Shown here: piece after piece, positions 16,386-25,969 of the stretch
Numbering within the stretch: the stretch's first letter is position 1
Layout of the letters: each line of letters starts with the position of its first letter
Source of the DNA: Mangrovimonas sp. YM274
GTDB lineage: Bacteria; Bacteroidota; Bacteroidia; Flavobacteriales; Flavobacteriaceae
NCBI RefSeq assembly: GCF_030908385.1
Contig: NZ_CP133091.1
Span: 2,723,501-2,787,500 of the forward strand
DNA: 64,000 bases
Direction: 5' to 3'
Program-made: the position numbers and the translations under genes
Notes under the pieces: model-generated
Database searches by the model: none
The model's input: the letters and a program-made list of their open reading frames with translations, nothing else
What the model was told of the DNA's origin: nothing

Positions 16386-18170
16386 TTGAAAGTCTACCCA
16401 TTCGTATTAACTCTCCTATTATGTAGCGTTTTCAGCACTTCCCTTTGGGCCCAAAACAAACGTATACAAATTGAGTACTCAGGTTTTACGGTCAGGGACA
16501 GCACCATGGGCAAAGAAGTCACCACTTTCATAAGAGATGACAAACAGCAAATTCATGTTGTCCATGAAGGTATCAACATGTATTGCGATAAGGCTATTTA
16601 CTATAAAAATGAAAACTTTATTGAAGCCTTTAGCAATGTAAATATGCAGCAGGGAGACACCATCAACATGACCTCCAAATATGTTGAATACAGTGGTATT
16701 ACACAATTGGCTTTTGCCAGTGGTGATGTGGTTCTTAAAGAACCGCAATCCGTTTTAACAACCGACACCCTTTGGTTTGACAGAGCTAAACAACAAGCTT
16801 ATTACAAAACTCGGGGGAAAGTGGTAAGGGATACCTCTGGCACTATTACTAGTCAAATAGGAAGGTATTACATGAATGACAAGAAATACCAATTTGTTCA
16901 AGATGTAGTCCTGGTAAACCCTCAATATACACTTAACACCCACCAACTAGATTTCTACACTGAAACTGGGGGCGCCTATATGTATGGTCCTTCAACCATT
17001 AAAGGGGAAAACAATAATATTTATTGTGAACGCGGTTTTTATGACACTAATAACGATACTGGGTATTTTATAAAAAATTCCCGCATCGATTACGAACAGC
17101 GCACCGTAGAAGGTGACAGCCTCTACTTTGATCGGGCCAGAAGTTTTGCTTCAGCCACTAACAACATTAAGGTTACGGATACCATTAACAACAGTATTAT
17201 AAAAGGACATTACGCCGAAGTATACCGTGCAAAAGACTCTGTATTCATTACCAAAAGAGCCTTGGCAATAGCAGTTCAAGAGAAGGATTCCATTTATATT
17301 CATGCCGACACCTTAATGGTTACCGGAAAACCGGAGCATCGCATTACTAGAGCCTATTACAATGCTAAAATGTACAAAAGTGATATGAGTGGAAAAGCAG
17401 ATTCCATTCATGCCGATCAGAAAACGGGACTGACACAGCTAATTAATCTAGAGCGCTACTCGTCAAAAGATATTTTTGCAACTAAACGCAATCCCGTAAT
17501 CTGGAATTTAGGAAACCAAATGACGGGTGATTCCATCCATTTAATCACCGATACCAAAAGAGAAGCATTGGATTCCTTAAAAGTATTTGAAAACGCCTTC
17601 TTAATTAGTAAAGATACACTTGGGGACGGCTTTAATCAAGTAAAAGGACAGCGTCTTATTGGACTGTTCAGAGACAATGCGCTCTATAATGTCGACATTA
17701 TCAAAAATGCTGAAGTTATTAATTATGTTAGAGACGATAAGCAGGAATTGGTAGGAATAGACAAGTCCAAATCAGGAAGCATCAACATTCAAATTGACGA
17801 CAATACCATTTCTGAAATTAGACTGATCAATCAAATTGACGGGGAACTTTATCCAGAATCTCAATTTCCTGAAAACGCTAGAAAATTTAGAGGTTTTGAC
17901 TGGCGTGAAGAAGAACGCCCAAAAAGCGTTGAAGATTTATTTAAAGACGACCCGCCATTAAACCTTCCTGTAATTAGAGGGCTAGCCCCTTATGTCCCAC
18001 AAGAAGAATTTGTGGACGAAGCTATGCTGGAACGTGTAAAAGAGGCCGAAGAAAAGAACCCTGACCGAGAGAATAAAGCTGCGAGAAACATCCCTAAGCC
18101 TATACAAGACAGTATTCAACGCAAAAAAATCTTAAAAAAACCATTGTCTCAAACTTCCAAAAAAGGTTAG
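16386..18170 (+). CDS. OstA-like (LptA/LptD N-terminal-like) envelope protein
   Basis: Periplasmic protein of 594 residues, probably part of lipopolysaccharide transport. It starts with TTG at 16386: KVYPFVLTLLLCSVFSTS then LWAQ is a clear signal peptide, and no ATG precedes it in frame after the terminator. The body is a long series of beta-jellyroll OstA strands recognisable by repeated GDxxxxxxxYxEY/YYxxxxFIEAFSNVN-type units (IYYKNENFIEAFSNVNMQQGD, with similar units to residue 450). The C-terminal 100 residues are charged and Pro-rich. The long form is a standard flavobacterial gene upstream of the class III aminotransferase, which starts 2 bases after its stop. Confidence 0.85.
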   Translation: MKVYPFVLTLLLCSVFSTSLWAQNKRIQIEYSGFTVRDSTMGKEVTTFIRDDKQQIHVVHEGINMYCDKAIYYKNENFIEAFSNVNMQQGDTINMTSKYVEYSGITQLAFASGDVVLKEPQSVLTTDTLWFDRAKQQAYYKTRGKVVRDTSGTITSQIGRYYMNDKKYQFVQDVVLVNPQYTLNTHQLDFYTETGGAYMYGPSTIKGENNNIYCERGFYDTNNDTGYFIKNSRIDYEQRTVEGDSLYFDRARSFASATNNIKVTDTINNSIIKGHYAEVYRAKDSVFITKRALAIAVQEKDSIYIHADTLMVTGKPEHRITRAYYNAKMYKSDMSGKADSIHADQKTGLTQLINLERYSSKDIFATKRNPVIWNLGNQMTGDSIHLITDTKREALDSLKVFENAFLISKDTLGDGFNQVKGQRLIGLFRDNALYNVDIIKNAEVINYVRDDKQELVGIDKSKSGSINIQIDDNTISEIRLINQIDGELYPESQFPENARKFRGFDWREEERPKSVEDLFKDDPPLNLPVIRGLAPYVPQEEFVDEAMLERVKEAEEKNPDRENKAARNIPKPIQDSIQRKKILKKPLSQTSKKG

Positions 18171-18172
18171 AT

Positions 18173-19363
18173 ATGGAGGATTTCATCAAATATCAAGCGC
18201 AGACTTCGCCAAATCCATTGGCGATGAAAATATCGCATGCCAAAGGTTCTTACATATACGACAACACTAATAAAGCCTATCTAGACTTTGTAGCAGGAGT
18301 GTCGGCTTGCAGTTTAGGCCACCAGCATCCTAGAGTTGTCAATGCCATCAAAGAGCAATTAGACCAATACTTACATGTGATGGTTTATGGAGAATACATT
18401 CAAGAACCTGCCGTAGAGCTCGCCAAACTCTTAGCCAATAATTTACCAGAACCTTTAGAAAGCACCTATTTAACCAATTCTGGTACCGAAGCTATTGAGG
18501 GCGCTATTAAATTGGCAAAACGCTATACGGGCAGAGGTGAAATTATTGCCGCTAAGTCTGCTTACCACGGGAATACTATGGGCTCCATGAGCGTAATGGG
18601 ACACGAAGAACGTAAACAAGCATTTCGTCCTTTAGTTCCCGGTATCAAGTTTATAGAATTCAATAATATTGCAGACCTAGACAAAATTACCACCAAAACA
18701 GCTGGAGTAATACTGGAAACAATCCAGGGAGGCGCTGGTTTTATTGAGCCGAAGGACGGTTACCTTACCAAAGTTAAGGAACGCTGTGAAGAAGTTGGTG
18801 CTTTATTGATTCTAGACGAAATCCAACCTGGTTTTGGACGTACCGGAAAACTATTCGGGTTTGAAAACTATAATTGCACGCCACACATATTGGTGACAGG
18901 CAAAGGATTAGGAGGAGGTATGCCCATTGGTGCGTTTACCGCCTCACTTGAAATGATGAATACCTTACAACTGCATCCAAAGTTTGGACACATCACTACC
19001 TTTGGCGGGCATCCTGTAATTGCGGCTGCTGCATTGGCAACTGTTAGGGAAATCACGGAAAGTAATCTAATGGCCGAAGCCCTCGAAAAAGAAGCGCTTA
19101 TACGTCAACATTTGGTACATCCATTAATTGAGGAAATTAGAGGAAAAGGACTCATGTTGGCTGCCATGACCCCTTCTGCAGACATCACTAACGAGGTCGT
19201 TTTAAGAAGTCAAGACCGTGGATTGATATTATTTTGGTTACTCTTTGAGCCTAAAGCGATTAGAATAACCCCGCCATTAACCATATCTAAGAACGAAATT
19301 ATTGAAGGCTGTAATATTATACTTTCAGTCTTAAATGAAATTTCGAATGAACAAACACTTTAG
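18173..19363 (+). CDS. Class III PLP-dependent aminotransferase
   Basis: Pyridoxal-phosphate enzyme of 396 residues resembling acetylornithine and ornithine aminotransferases. Visible signatures are the N-terminal GSYIYDNTNKAYLDFVAG, SGTEAIEGAIKLAKRYTGR, LILDEIQPGFGRTG and the cofactor Lys in LVTGKGLGGGMPIGAF. It lies 2 bases after the OstA-like stop, so the two are translated from one message, an association that is metabolic only by position. The exact substrate cannot be assigned; no other arginine biosynthesis gene is nearby, so an ArgD call would be unsafe. Confidence 0.88.
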   Translation: MEDFIKYQAQTSPNPLAMKISHAKGSYIYDNTNKAYLDFVAGVSACSLGHQHPRVVNAIKEQLDQYLHVMVYGEYIQEPAVELAKLLANNLPEPLESTYLTNSGTEAIEGAIKLAKRYTGRGEIIAAKSAYHGNTMGSMSVMGHEERKQAFRPLVPGIKFIEFNNIADLDKITTKTAGVILETIQGGAGFIEPKDGYLTKVKERCEEVGALLILDEIQPGFGRTGKLFGFENYNCTPHILVTGKGLGGGMPIGAFTASLEMMNTLQLHPKFGHITTFGGHPVIAAAALATVREITESNLMAEALEKEALIRQHLVHPLIEEIRGKGLMLAAMTPSADITNEVVLRSQDRGLILFWLLFEPKAIRITPPLTISKNEIIEGCNIILSVLNEISNEQTL

Positions 19364-19369
19364 AAACAA

Positions 19370-19389
19370 AAAAACAAACACTTGTTTTT
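19370..19389 (+). terminator. Weak AT-rich hairpin after the aminotransferase
   Basis: AAAAACAA and TTGTTTTT form an 8-bp stem around ACAC, ending in a T-run, seven bases after the stop. Only one G-C pair supports it, so termination is uncertain. A 10-base sequence ACAAACACTT occurs both at the end of the gene and in this hairpin. Confidence 0.35.
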
Positions 19390-19521
19390 CAAAGCCTTAA
19401 ATGAACAAAAAATTGAAATAAACACCTGAATGTTAATTAATTTGTTAAAAACATTAACGTTAAAATCTTCAAAGAGCCAAATAGAAGAGTAAATTTATTT
19501 CAACAACAATAAAATCTGCTT

Positions 19522-20931
19522 ATGGAGTTTAGCCACAGTAACGACCACAACAATGTATCGCTAGCCAGATTTGAGTCCATGTTAAAGACAAATAACGTCT
19601 TGTTTTTCGACTCCAACGAATTTGAGAACATTATCCACCATTACTTAGAAATTGGAAAGATAGCCTTAGCAAAGAAAGCGATTAAGATGGGGCTTGAACA
19701 ACATCCCTCCTCCACTAACCTCCAATTGTTCCAAATTGAACTTTACGTTATGGAAAACCAATTGGAAAAAGCAGACCAACTTTTGGACAGACTTTATGAA
19801 TTGGAACCATCCAACGAGGAAATCTATATTCAAAAGGCCAATGTGCTTTCCAAACGCGATGACCACAAAAGCGCCATTAACACCTTAAAAATTGCCTTAG
19901 ATCTGAGTCAGGATCCAGATGATTCCGATTTATATGCCCTTATAGGTATGGAATATTTATTCTTGGATGAATACGATCAAGCAAAGGAATATTTCTTGAA
20001 GTGCTTGGAAGTAGACATGCATGATTATTCTGCCCTCTACAATATCATTTATTGTTTTGACTTCTTGGATGAAAGTGAGGAAGCCATCAACTTTTTAAAT
20101 CAATACTTGGACAACAATCCTTATTGTGAGGTGGCCTGGCACCAATTGGGGAAGCAATATTTTGCTCTAAAAGATTACAAAAAGGCTTTAGTTGCCTATG
20201 ATTTTGCCATCATCTCTGACGATACTTTTGTAGGCGCCTATCTTGAAAAAGGTAAAGTCCTTGAAAAGCAGAAAAACTTTGAAGAAGCCATTGAAAATTA
20301 TAAAATAACTTTGGCCTTGGACGACCCAACATCGTTTGCCCTATTGCGTATGGGCTATTGTTACGAAAAATTGGGAGATAGAGAAATGGCGGTACAATAC
20401 TTCTATAAAACCGTTCATGAAGATCCCTTATTGGATAAAGGTTGGATAGCTATCACCAAATTTTATTTGAAAGCTCGCAACTACCAAAAAGCATTATACT
20501 ACATTAATAAAGCCATAAATATTGACAGTGAAAATGTGCTGTATTGGAAACTGTATGCGCAAATTAATCACCGTTTAAACTTTTTGGAAGAAGCCGAAAG
20601 GGGGTATAAAAAAACCTTAGAACTTGGCAATTACGAATTGCAGACTTGGTTGTCTCGATCGGATATTCTTATTCAATTAGGAGAATTTGAAGCCGCTATT
20701 TTCAACCTAATCCAAGCCGCTGAATTCTATCCTGAGACCGCAGAAATTGAATACCGTCTGGCGGGATTGCACTTTAAACTTTTAGAAAGTGAAAAAGGCC
20801 ATTATCACCTTAAAAACGGCCTTCTCTTAAACGAAGAATTCGATTATATCTTAGAAGAACTTTTTCCCGAAATACACAAAGACCCCAATATCCATAAAGT
20901 GTTGGAAAGAACAAAAAAGTCTTCATCTTAA
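19522..20931 (+). CDS. Tetratricopeptide repeat protein
   Basis: Cytoplasmic protein of 469 residues with no signal peptide. Almost the whole length from about residue 45 is TPR helices, about ten units; good examples are ALYNIIYCFDFLDESEEAIN, AWHQLGKQYFALKDYKKALV and LLRMGYCYEKLGDREMAVQ. TPR proteins scaffold complexes; the partner is unknown. A near-consensus -7 (TAAATTTA, 19490-19497) lies upstream and a strong terminator follows, so it is probably monocistronic. Its position between the OstA-like/aminotransferase pair and the DUF368 genes fits the common flavobacterial gene order. Confidence 0.88.
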   Translation: MEFSHSNDHNNVSLARFESMLKTNNVLFFDSNEFENIIHHYLEIGKIALAKKAIKMGLEQHPSSTNLQLFQIELYVMENQLEKADQLLDRLYELEPSNEEIYIQKANVLSKRDDHKSAINTLKIALDLSQDPDDSDLYALIGMEYLFLDEYDQAKEYFLKCLEVDMHDYSALYNIIYCFDFLDESEEAINFLNQYLDNNPYCEVAWHQLGKQYFALKDYKKALVAYDFAIISDDTFVGAYLEKGKVLEKQKNFEEAIENYKITLALDDPTSFALLRMGYCYEKLGDREMAVQYFYKTVHEDPLLDKGWIAITKFYLKARNYQKALYYINKAINIDSENVLYWKLYAQINHRLNFLEEAERGYKKTLELGNYELQTWLSRSDILIQLGEFEAAIFNLIQAAEFYPETAEIEYRLAGLHFKLLESEKGHYHLKNGLLLNEEFDYILEELFPEIHKDPNIHKVLERTKKSSS

Positions 20932-20957
20932 AAATAAACGCCCCAAAACTATTTGAT

Positions 20958-20993
20958 AAAAAGCCAAGGATGCATTGCAATTCTTGGCTTTTT
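20958..20993 (+). terminator. Rho-independent terminator after the TPR gene
   Basis: AAAAAGCCAAG (20958-20968) pairs with CTTGGCTTTTT (20983-20993) around a 14-base loop, 27 bases downstream of the TPR stop codon and with a T-rich end. Confidence 0.85.
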
Positions 20994-21045
20994 AATTTCA
21001 TGAAAAACATTACTTACTTCACAAATAATTTTTAAGGTTACATTA

Positions 21046-21053
21046 TAATTTTG
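21046..21053 (+). promoter_or_regulatory. Predicted -7 box for the DUF368-aroE operon
   Basis: TAATTTTG matches TAnnTTTG. It lies 56 bases before the ATG at 21110, between the upstream terminator and the first DUF368 gene. Confidence 0.5.
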
Positions 21054-21109
21054 CCCCTCGATACTCCAAGATGTTTGTTACCTTTACGCTTCTTTATTGA
21101 AACCGTACT

Positions 21110-22123
21110 ATGCAAAGACGTTTACTAGACTACATTATTATAGCCCTTAAAGGAACTGCTATGGGAGCAGCCGATGCCGTTCCGGGTGTATCGGGGGGAA
21201 CCATCGCCTTCATATCCGGAATTTACGAAGAGCTTATCGATAGCATAAGCAACATAAACCTTTCCTTACTTACAACATTAAGAAGCGAAGGGTTTTCTGC
21301 CTTTTGGAAACAACTAAATGGAAATTTCCTTCTAGCGCTTTTAACCGGAATCCTTATCAGTTTTGTCTCCTTTATGAGATTGGCCAAATACTTGATTGAA
21401 AACCACCCCATTCTAATTTGGTCTTTCTTCTTTGGCCTGATAGTAGCTAGTATCTATTTTGTGGGCAAACAAATTAAATCCTGGTCCTTGGGTACCATTA
21501 TTTCTTTAATTATAGGAAGTGCACTAGCGTTTTACATTACCACTCTCCCTTCGTTGGGAAGTAATGAAAATCCTCTCTTTTTGTTTTTTGCCGGAGCTTT
21601 AGCCATTTGCGCTATGATTCTACCTGGCATTTCAGGGTCTTTTATTTTGGTGATTCTGGGCGCTTACAAAACGTTGAGTGATGCATTTCATGATTTTGAC
21701 TTTAAACGAATTGCAATTTTTGCTTTGGGCGCTGTTGTTGGTCTGTTAAGTTTTAGCAGGGTTTTGAAATGGCTCTTTAAAAACTACCACAACACTACCC
21801 TCGCACTCTTAACAGGATTTATTTTTGGTTCCCTCAATAAAATATGGCCTTGGAAAGTTACCGATATGGTAATGGAAAAATCCAGCGGAACAGTCCTTCC
21901 ATTTTCTGAAATATCCAATTTGGCAACACTTTCGGTGTACCAAAAACAAATCGAAAATTTTGATACCTACAAATTGATTTCAGAACACAGCATCCTGCCC
22001 TTTAACTATTCCGAGTTAAATAATCAATTGGTGAATAATCAACTTGGGGCAGCTATAGGCTTAATGATTCTTGGTTTTTTCACTATCTTCATATTGGAAA
22101 AAATAGGCTCCAAAAACGTATAG
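21110..22123 (+). CDS. DUF368 membrane protein, polyprenyl-phosphate translocase family (copy 1)
   Basis: Polytopic inner-membrane protein of 337 residues with about nine helices. DUF368 (PopT) proteins have been shown in other bacteria to recycle undecaprenyl phosphate across the membrane, which feeds cell-wall and O-antigen synthesis. The family signature GTAMGAADAVPGVSGGTIAF is at residues 15-34, with a second inverted-type motif LPGISGSFILVILGAY near 180. A hydrophilic insert of about 60 residues occupies the C-terminal third. It is followed after one base by a paralogue. No terminator separates it from copy 2 and aroE. Confidence 0.9.
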   Translation: MQRRLLDYIIIALKGTAMGAADAVPGVSGGTIAFISGIYEELIDSISNINLSLLTTLRSEGFSAFWKQLNGNFLLALLTGILISFVSFMRLAKYLIENHPILIWSFFFGLIVASIYFVGKQIKSWSLGTIISLIIGSALAFYITTLPSLGSNENPLFLFFAGALAICAMILPGISGSFILVILGAYKTLSDAFHDFDFKRIAIFALGAVVGLLSFSRVLKWLFKNYHNTTLALLTGFIFGSLNKIWPWKVTDMVMEKSSGTVLPFSEISNLATLSVYQKQIENFDTYKLISEHSILPFNYSELNNQLVNNQLGAAIGLMILGFFTIFILEKIGSKNV

Positions 22124-22124
22124 C

Positions 22125-23144
22125 ATGCAAAGTACCAGGACACTTTCAGACCGCATTTTTCTTGTCGTTAAAGGACTTGCTATGGGTGCTGCCAACAAAG
22201 TGCCTGGGGTTTCTGGTGGTGTTGTTGCTTTTGTAGCGGGATTTTATGAGGAGTTCATTTACTCTCTACAAAAAATAAACGGGAAGGCCTTTAAACTTTT
22301 AATCAACGGACGTTATAAAAGTTTCTACAACTACATAAACGGTCGCTTTTTGGGACTCTTATTCTTGGGTATGGTTGTCAGCTACTTTAGCGTTTCCAAA
22401 CTCCTAGACTACTTCATTGTTCATTACGAACTCTACGTTTGGAGTCTTTTTTTTGGAATGATAATAGGATCCATTTACTATATCCAAAAGGACTTTCACC
22501 ATTGGAAAACCAATACCATTCTAGCCCTCATTATTGGAATTGCTCTAGGACTAAGCATCAGCTTTTTAGATCCAGCCACAGAAAACGACAATTTGTTCTT
22601 TGTGTTTTTTTGTGGGGTAATCAGTGTTTCCGGCATGACACTTCCCGGGTTTTCAGGTTCCTTTATATTGATCTTATTGGGTAATTATGTACTGCTGTTG
22701 GTAGATTCTGTCAATGCACTGTACGATACCATAACCGATGTTATTCGTGGCAACTTTCATTTTATAAATGATCCCCACCGAATCAAAATGCTAAAAATAT
22801 TGGTAGTGTTCACCCTTGGCTCGGTAACGGGGCTGGTTACTTTTTCGCATGCATTGAACTTTATCATTAAACATTACAAGAATATTACAACAGCTAGCAT
22901 CATAGGCTTTATTACTGGATCTCTTGGTGTTGTATGGCCATGGAAACGAACCATATTCAAACAAAATGACAGCGGTGAATACCTTTTGGATTCGGCTGGT
23001 CAAAAGATAATTGCAAATTACGAACGCTATATCCCTGAGCTAAATTCAACTACTTATTTAGCCCTACTATTTGTTTTAATTGGAATTCTTATAGTTTTGG
23101 GATTAGATAAATACGGACAAAAAACACGAAAAGCCCATGCATAA
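22125..23144 (+). CDS. DUF368 membrane protein, polyprenyl-phosphate translocase family (copy 2)
   Basis: Second DUF368 protein, 339 residues, beginning one base after the stop of copy 1. It keeps both signatures in altered form: KGLAMGAANKVPGVSGGVVAF and LPGFSGSFILILLGNY. Identity to copy 1 is moderate by eye, so the duplication is old. Asn replaces the Asp of copy 1 before xVPGVSGG. The gene overlaps aroE by 8 bases, implying translational coupling. The two proteins could form a heterodimer or serve different carriers; that is inference. Confidence 0.9.
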   Translation: MQSTRTLSDRIFLVVKGLAMGAANKVPGVSGGVVAFVAGFYEEFIYSLQKINGKAFKLLINGRYKSFYNYINGRFLGLLFLGMVVSYFSVSKLLDYFIVHYELYVWSLFFGMIIGSIYYIQKDFHHWKTNTILALIIGIALGLSISFLDPATENDNLFFVFFCGVISVSGMTLPGFSGSFILILLGNYVLLLVDSVNALYDTITDVIRGNFHFINDPHRIKMLKILVVFTLGSVTGLVTFSHALNFIIKHYKNITTASIIGFITGSLGVVWPWKRTIFKQNDSGEYLLDSAGQKIIANYERYIPELNSTTYLALLFVLIGILIVLGLDKYGQKTRKAHA

Positions 23145-23874
23145 ACTAGGATTATTAGGCAGAAACATTTCTTATTCATTTTCTAAAGGATATTTCAGTA
23201 AAAAGTTCGAAACTGAAAGCCTCCCCTATGTTTACGAAAATTTTGATTTGGAGCGTATTTCAGAATTCAATTCCGTTTTACAGAATAATCCAGAGCTTAT
23301 TGGTTTTAATGTCACCATTCCCTATAAGGAACAAATCATTCCACTTTTAAATACGCTTGACGATACGGCCAAGGAAATTGGAGCCGTAAACACCGTTAAA
23401 GTTCAAAAGGACGGTACACTTAAAGGATACAACACCGATTATTACGGATTTCAGGCCTCATTGCAACCATTTTTGAAAGCCCAGCATAAAACAGCCCTCA
23501 TATTGGGCACTGGAGGCGCTTCTAAAGCCGTGGCCTATGCCTTAAAGAATTTAGGGATCTCTTTTGAATTTGTGTCCCGAACACCTCGAGAAAATGTTAA
23601 GTTTATTTATAAGGATTTAACCGAGGACATTATCAAAGAACACACCGTTATAATTAATTGTACGCCTCTGGGCACCCACCCCAATGTAAACCAATGTCCA
23701 GATATCCCTTATGACGGGTTGACTCCAGACCACTTGGTATACGACTTAATTTACAATCCTGAACAAACAAAATTCCTGACTTGTGGAGATATTAAGAATG
23801 CTATCACCGTAAACGGGAGCAAAATGTTGGAGCTTCAAGCAGAAAAGGCTTGGGAGATCTGGAATACACCTTAA
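23137..23874 (+). CDS. aroE: Shikimate dehydrogenase
   Basis: Reduces 3-dehydroshikimate to shikimate with NADPH in the aromatic amino-acid pathway. It has 245 residues, at the short end for AroE. Motifs are LLGRNISYSFSKGYF (shikimate-binding SxS), FNVTIPYKE with the catalytic Lys, NTDYYGF, the nucleotide loop LGTGGASKAVAYAL and NCTPLGTHP. The ATG at 23137 lies within the last codons of the second DUF368 gene, so expression is coupled. No functional connection to lipid carrier recycling is obvious beyond the shared operon. Confidence 0.95.
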   Translation: MHKLGLLGRNISYSFSKGYFSKKFETESLPYVYENFDLERISEFNSVLQNNPELIGFNVTIPYKEQIIPLLNTLDDTAKEIGAVNTVKVQKDGTLKGYNTDYYGFQASLQPFLKAQHKTALILGTGGASKAVAYALKNLGISFEFVSRTPRENVKFIYKDLTEDIIKEHTVIINCTPLGTHPNVNQCPDIPYDGLTPDHLVYDLIYNPEQTKFLTCGDIKNAITVNGSKMLELQAEKAWEIWNTP

Positions 23875-23966
23875 AATCGTTTAAAATCACTGCCGCTCCT
23901 TTTGTTATGTAAGCGCTTGTTAGTATATTAGCTTTCTAAGTATTTTCGAACTAAAACATTGTAAGA

Positions 23967-25961
23967 ATGTCAGAGAAAGATAACCTGCAAAACGCAGACG
24001 GAAACAACGAACAAAACCCTGCAGAGATCCAAGATCAAAGCATAACCGACAACACTTCACAAACTCCAGAAAATGAGCAGCCAGCCACAGAAGTAGAATC
24101 TACTTCTGAAAATTCTACTGCCTCAACCACCGACGCAACAGACGAGAACGCAGCACCTGAAAAAGCAGATGCCCATGTAGAGGAAATTGACGAGTCCAAT
24201 GCAGAGGATGCGGAAGATGAAGATAATAGCCAAAGACATACCGTAGAAAGCAAGGATTACCATGCCATGACCATGGGACAACTTGTTAAGGAATTTGATT
24301 ATTTACTCAAGCACCATAAAATACAGACGATTAAATCTCAAGTAAATGAGATTAAATCGGAATTCAACGATAAATTTGGAGAACTTTTAGAAGAGAAAAA
24401 AGAAGACTTTATCAATGATGGCGGTAACGAAATAGACTTCTATTTTATTACGCAAGAAAAGAAAGATTTCAATTCTCTTTACAAGGAATACAAAAGCAAT
24501 TTACATGCTTATTATAAAAATCTAGAGAATAACCTTAAGGACAATCTGGATAACCGCTTGCGTATCATTGAAGAAATTAAAGGCTTGATTAATGTTGAAG
24601 AAAACATCAACACTACTTATAAGCATTTTAAGGAACTCCAAGAAGAGTGGCGTAATGCGGGCCCAATACCTAGGGACAAATACAATAACGCTTGGAACAC
24701 TTACCATCACCACGTAGAAATCTTTTATGATTTCCTTCATTTAAACCGAGATTTGCGAGACATGGACTTCAAGCATAATTTGGATCAGAAACTCAAAATT
24801 ATTGAGCGTGCCGAAGAACTTGCCAAAGATGACAACGTGAACAGAAGTTTTAGGGAGTTACAGGTGCTGCATAAAATGTGGAAGGAAGATTTGGGGCCTG
24901 TTGCCAAAGAATACCGTGAAGAAATTTGGGAACGTTTCAGCAATGCTACAAAAATCATCCATGATAAGCGTCAAGCTTATTATGCAGACTTGGATAAGGC
25001 CTATGAAGCCAATTTGGAACGCAAGGAAGAGATTATCGCTAAAATAGAAGCCATTGGTCAAGACATTGCTAAAACCCATCAAGCATGGCAGAAAAAAATT
25101 AAAGAAGTTGAAGCCCTTAGGCAAGATTTCTTCAATGCAGGGAAAGTACCAATTAAGGTAAATGAAGCTACTTGGGCCAAATTTAAAGGAGCTGTTAGAG
25201 CCTTCAACAAAAACAAAAACGCTTTCTATAAAAACCTTAAAAAGGAACAGTACGATAATCTTCAGAAAAAACTGGACCTTATTCAAGTGGCCGAAGACAA
25301 TAAAGACAGTGACGACTTTGAAACGATCACGCCTTTAATGAAGAAAATTCAAAGTGATTGGAAAAAGATTGGTCACGTTCCTAGAAAGGATAGCGATAAA
25401 ATATGGAAACGTTTTAAAGCCGCTTGCAATGCTTATTTCGACCGTTTACATGCAGAAAAGAACGCGGCCAACAAAGAACAGTTTGAAGCTTTTGACAAAA
25501 AGAACGAACTTTTAGAAAGCCTTGGAAAACTAACTTTAAGTGGAACGGTAGAAACCGACATAGAAACTATCAAGGAAAAAATAGCCGAATGGCAAGCCAT
25601 AGGCCACGTACCACATAACAAACGCTTTATAGAAGGCAAATTCAACAAAGCCTTGGATGAGTTATTTGGAAAGTTAGATATGGATCAAAGCGAAATTGAA
25701 ATGATCAAGTTTGAAAATAAACTTGAGGCGCTCTCCCAACCCAACGACACCAGTCTTTTGGATAACGAGCACAACTTTATCCGTAAAAAAATTGATGAAG
25801 TTAAAGGGGAAATCAACCAGTTGGAAAACAATCTACAATTCTTCTCCAATATTGATGAAGAAAATCCAATGGTAAGAGATGTTCTGAACAATATAGAAAA
25901 CCATAAAGTTACCTTAAGTACTTGGGAAGAAAAGCTTAAAAAGCTTAAGGAGATGTATTAA
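23967..25961 (+). CDS. DUF349 repeat protein
   Basis: Cytoplasmic helical protein of 664 residues. Residues 1-95 are acidic and low-complexity (rich in Glu, Asp, Asn, Thr and Ser), probably disordered. The rest holds five DUF349 units of about 75 residues, recognisable by W plus GxxP: EEWRNAGPIPRDKYNNAW, KMWKEDLGPVAKEYREEIW, DFFNAGKVPIKVNEATW, SDWKKIGHVPRKDSDKIW and EWQAIGHVPHNKRFIEGKF. The C-terminus is a predicted coiled coil (about 590-664). The molecular function of DUF349 is unknown. A 13-bp hairpin lies 8 bases after the stop. Confidence 0.88.
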   Translation: MSEKDNLQNADGNNEQNPAEIQDQSITDNTSQTPENEQPATEVESTSENSTASTTDATDENAAPEKADAHVEEIDESNAEDAEDEDNSQRHTVESKDYHAMTMGQLVKEFDYLLKHHKIQTIKSQVNEIKSEFNDKFGELLEEKKEDFINDGGNEIDFYFITQEKKDFNSLYKEYKSNLHAYYKNLENNLKDNLDNRLRIIEEIKGLINVEENINTTYKHFKELQEEWRNAGPIPRDKYNNAWNTYHHHVEIFYDFLHLNRDLRDMDFKHNLDQKLKIIERAEELAKDDNVNRSFRELQVLHKMWKEDLGPVAKEYREEIWERFSNATKIIHDKRQAYYADLDKAYEANLERKEEIIAKIEAIGQDIAKTHQAWQKKIKEVEALRQDFFNAGKVPIKVNEATWAKFKGAVRAFNKNKNAFYKNLKKEQYDNLQKKLDLIQVAEDNKDSDDFETITPLMKKIQSDWKKIGHVPRKDSDKIWKRFKAACNAYFDRLHAEKNAANKEQFEAFDKKNELLESLGKLTLSGTVETDIETIKEKIAEWQAIGHVPHNKRFIEGKFNKALDELFGKLDMDQSEIEMIKFENKLEALSQPNDTSLLDNEHNFIRKKIDEVKGEINQLENNLQFFSNIDEENPMVRDVLNNIENHKVTLSTWEEKLKKLKEMY

Positions 25962-25969
25962 ATAATCAA

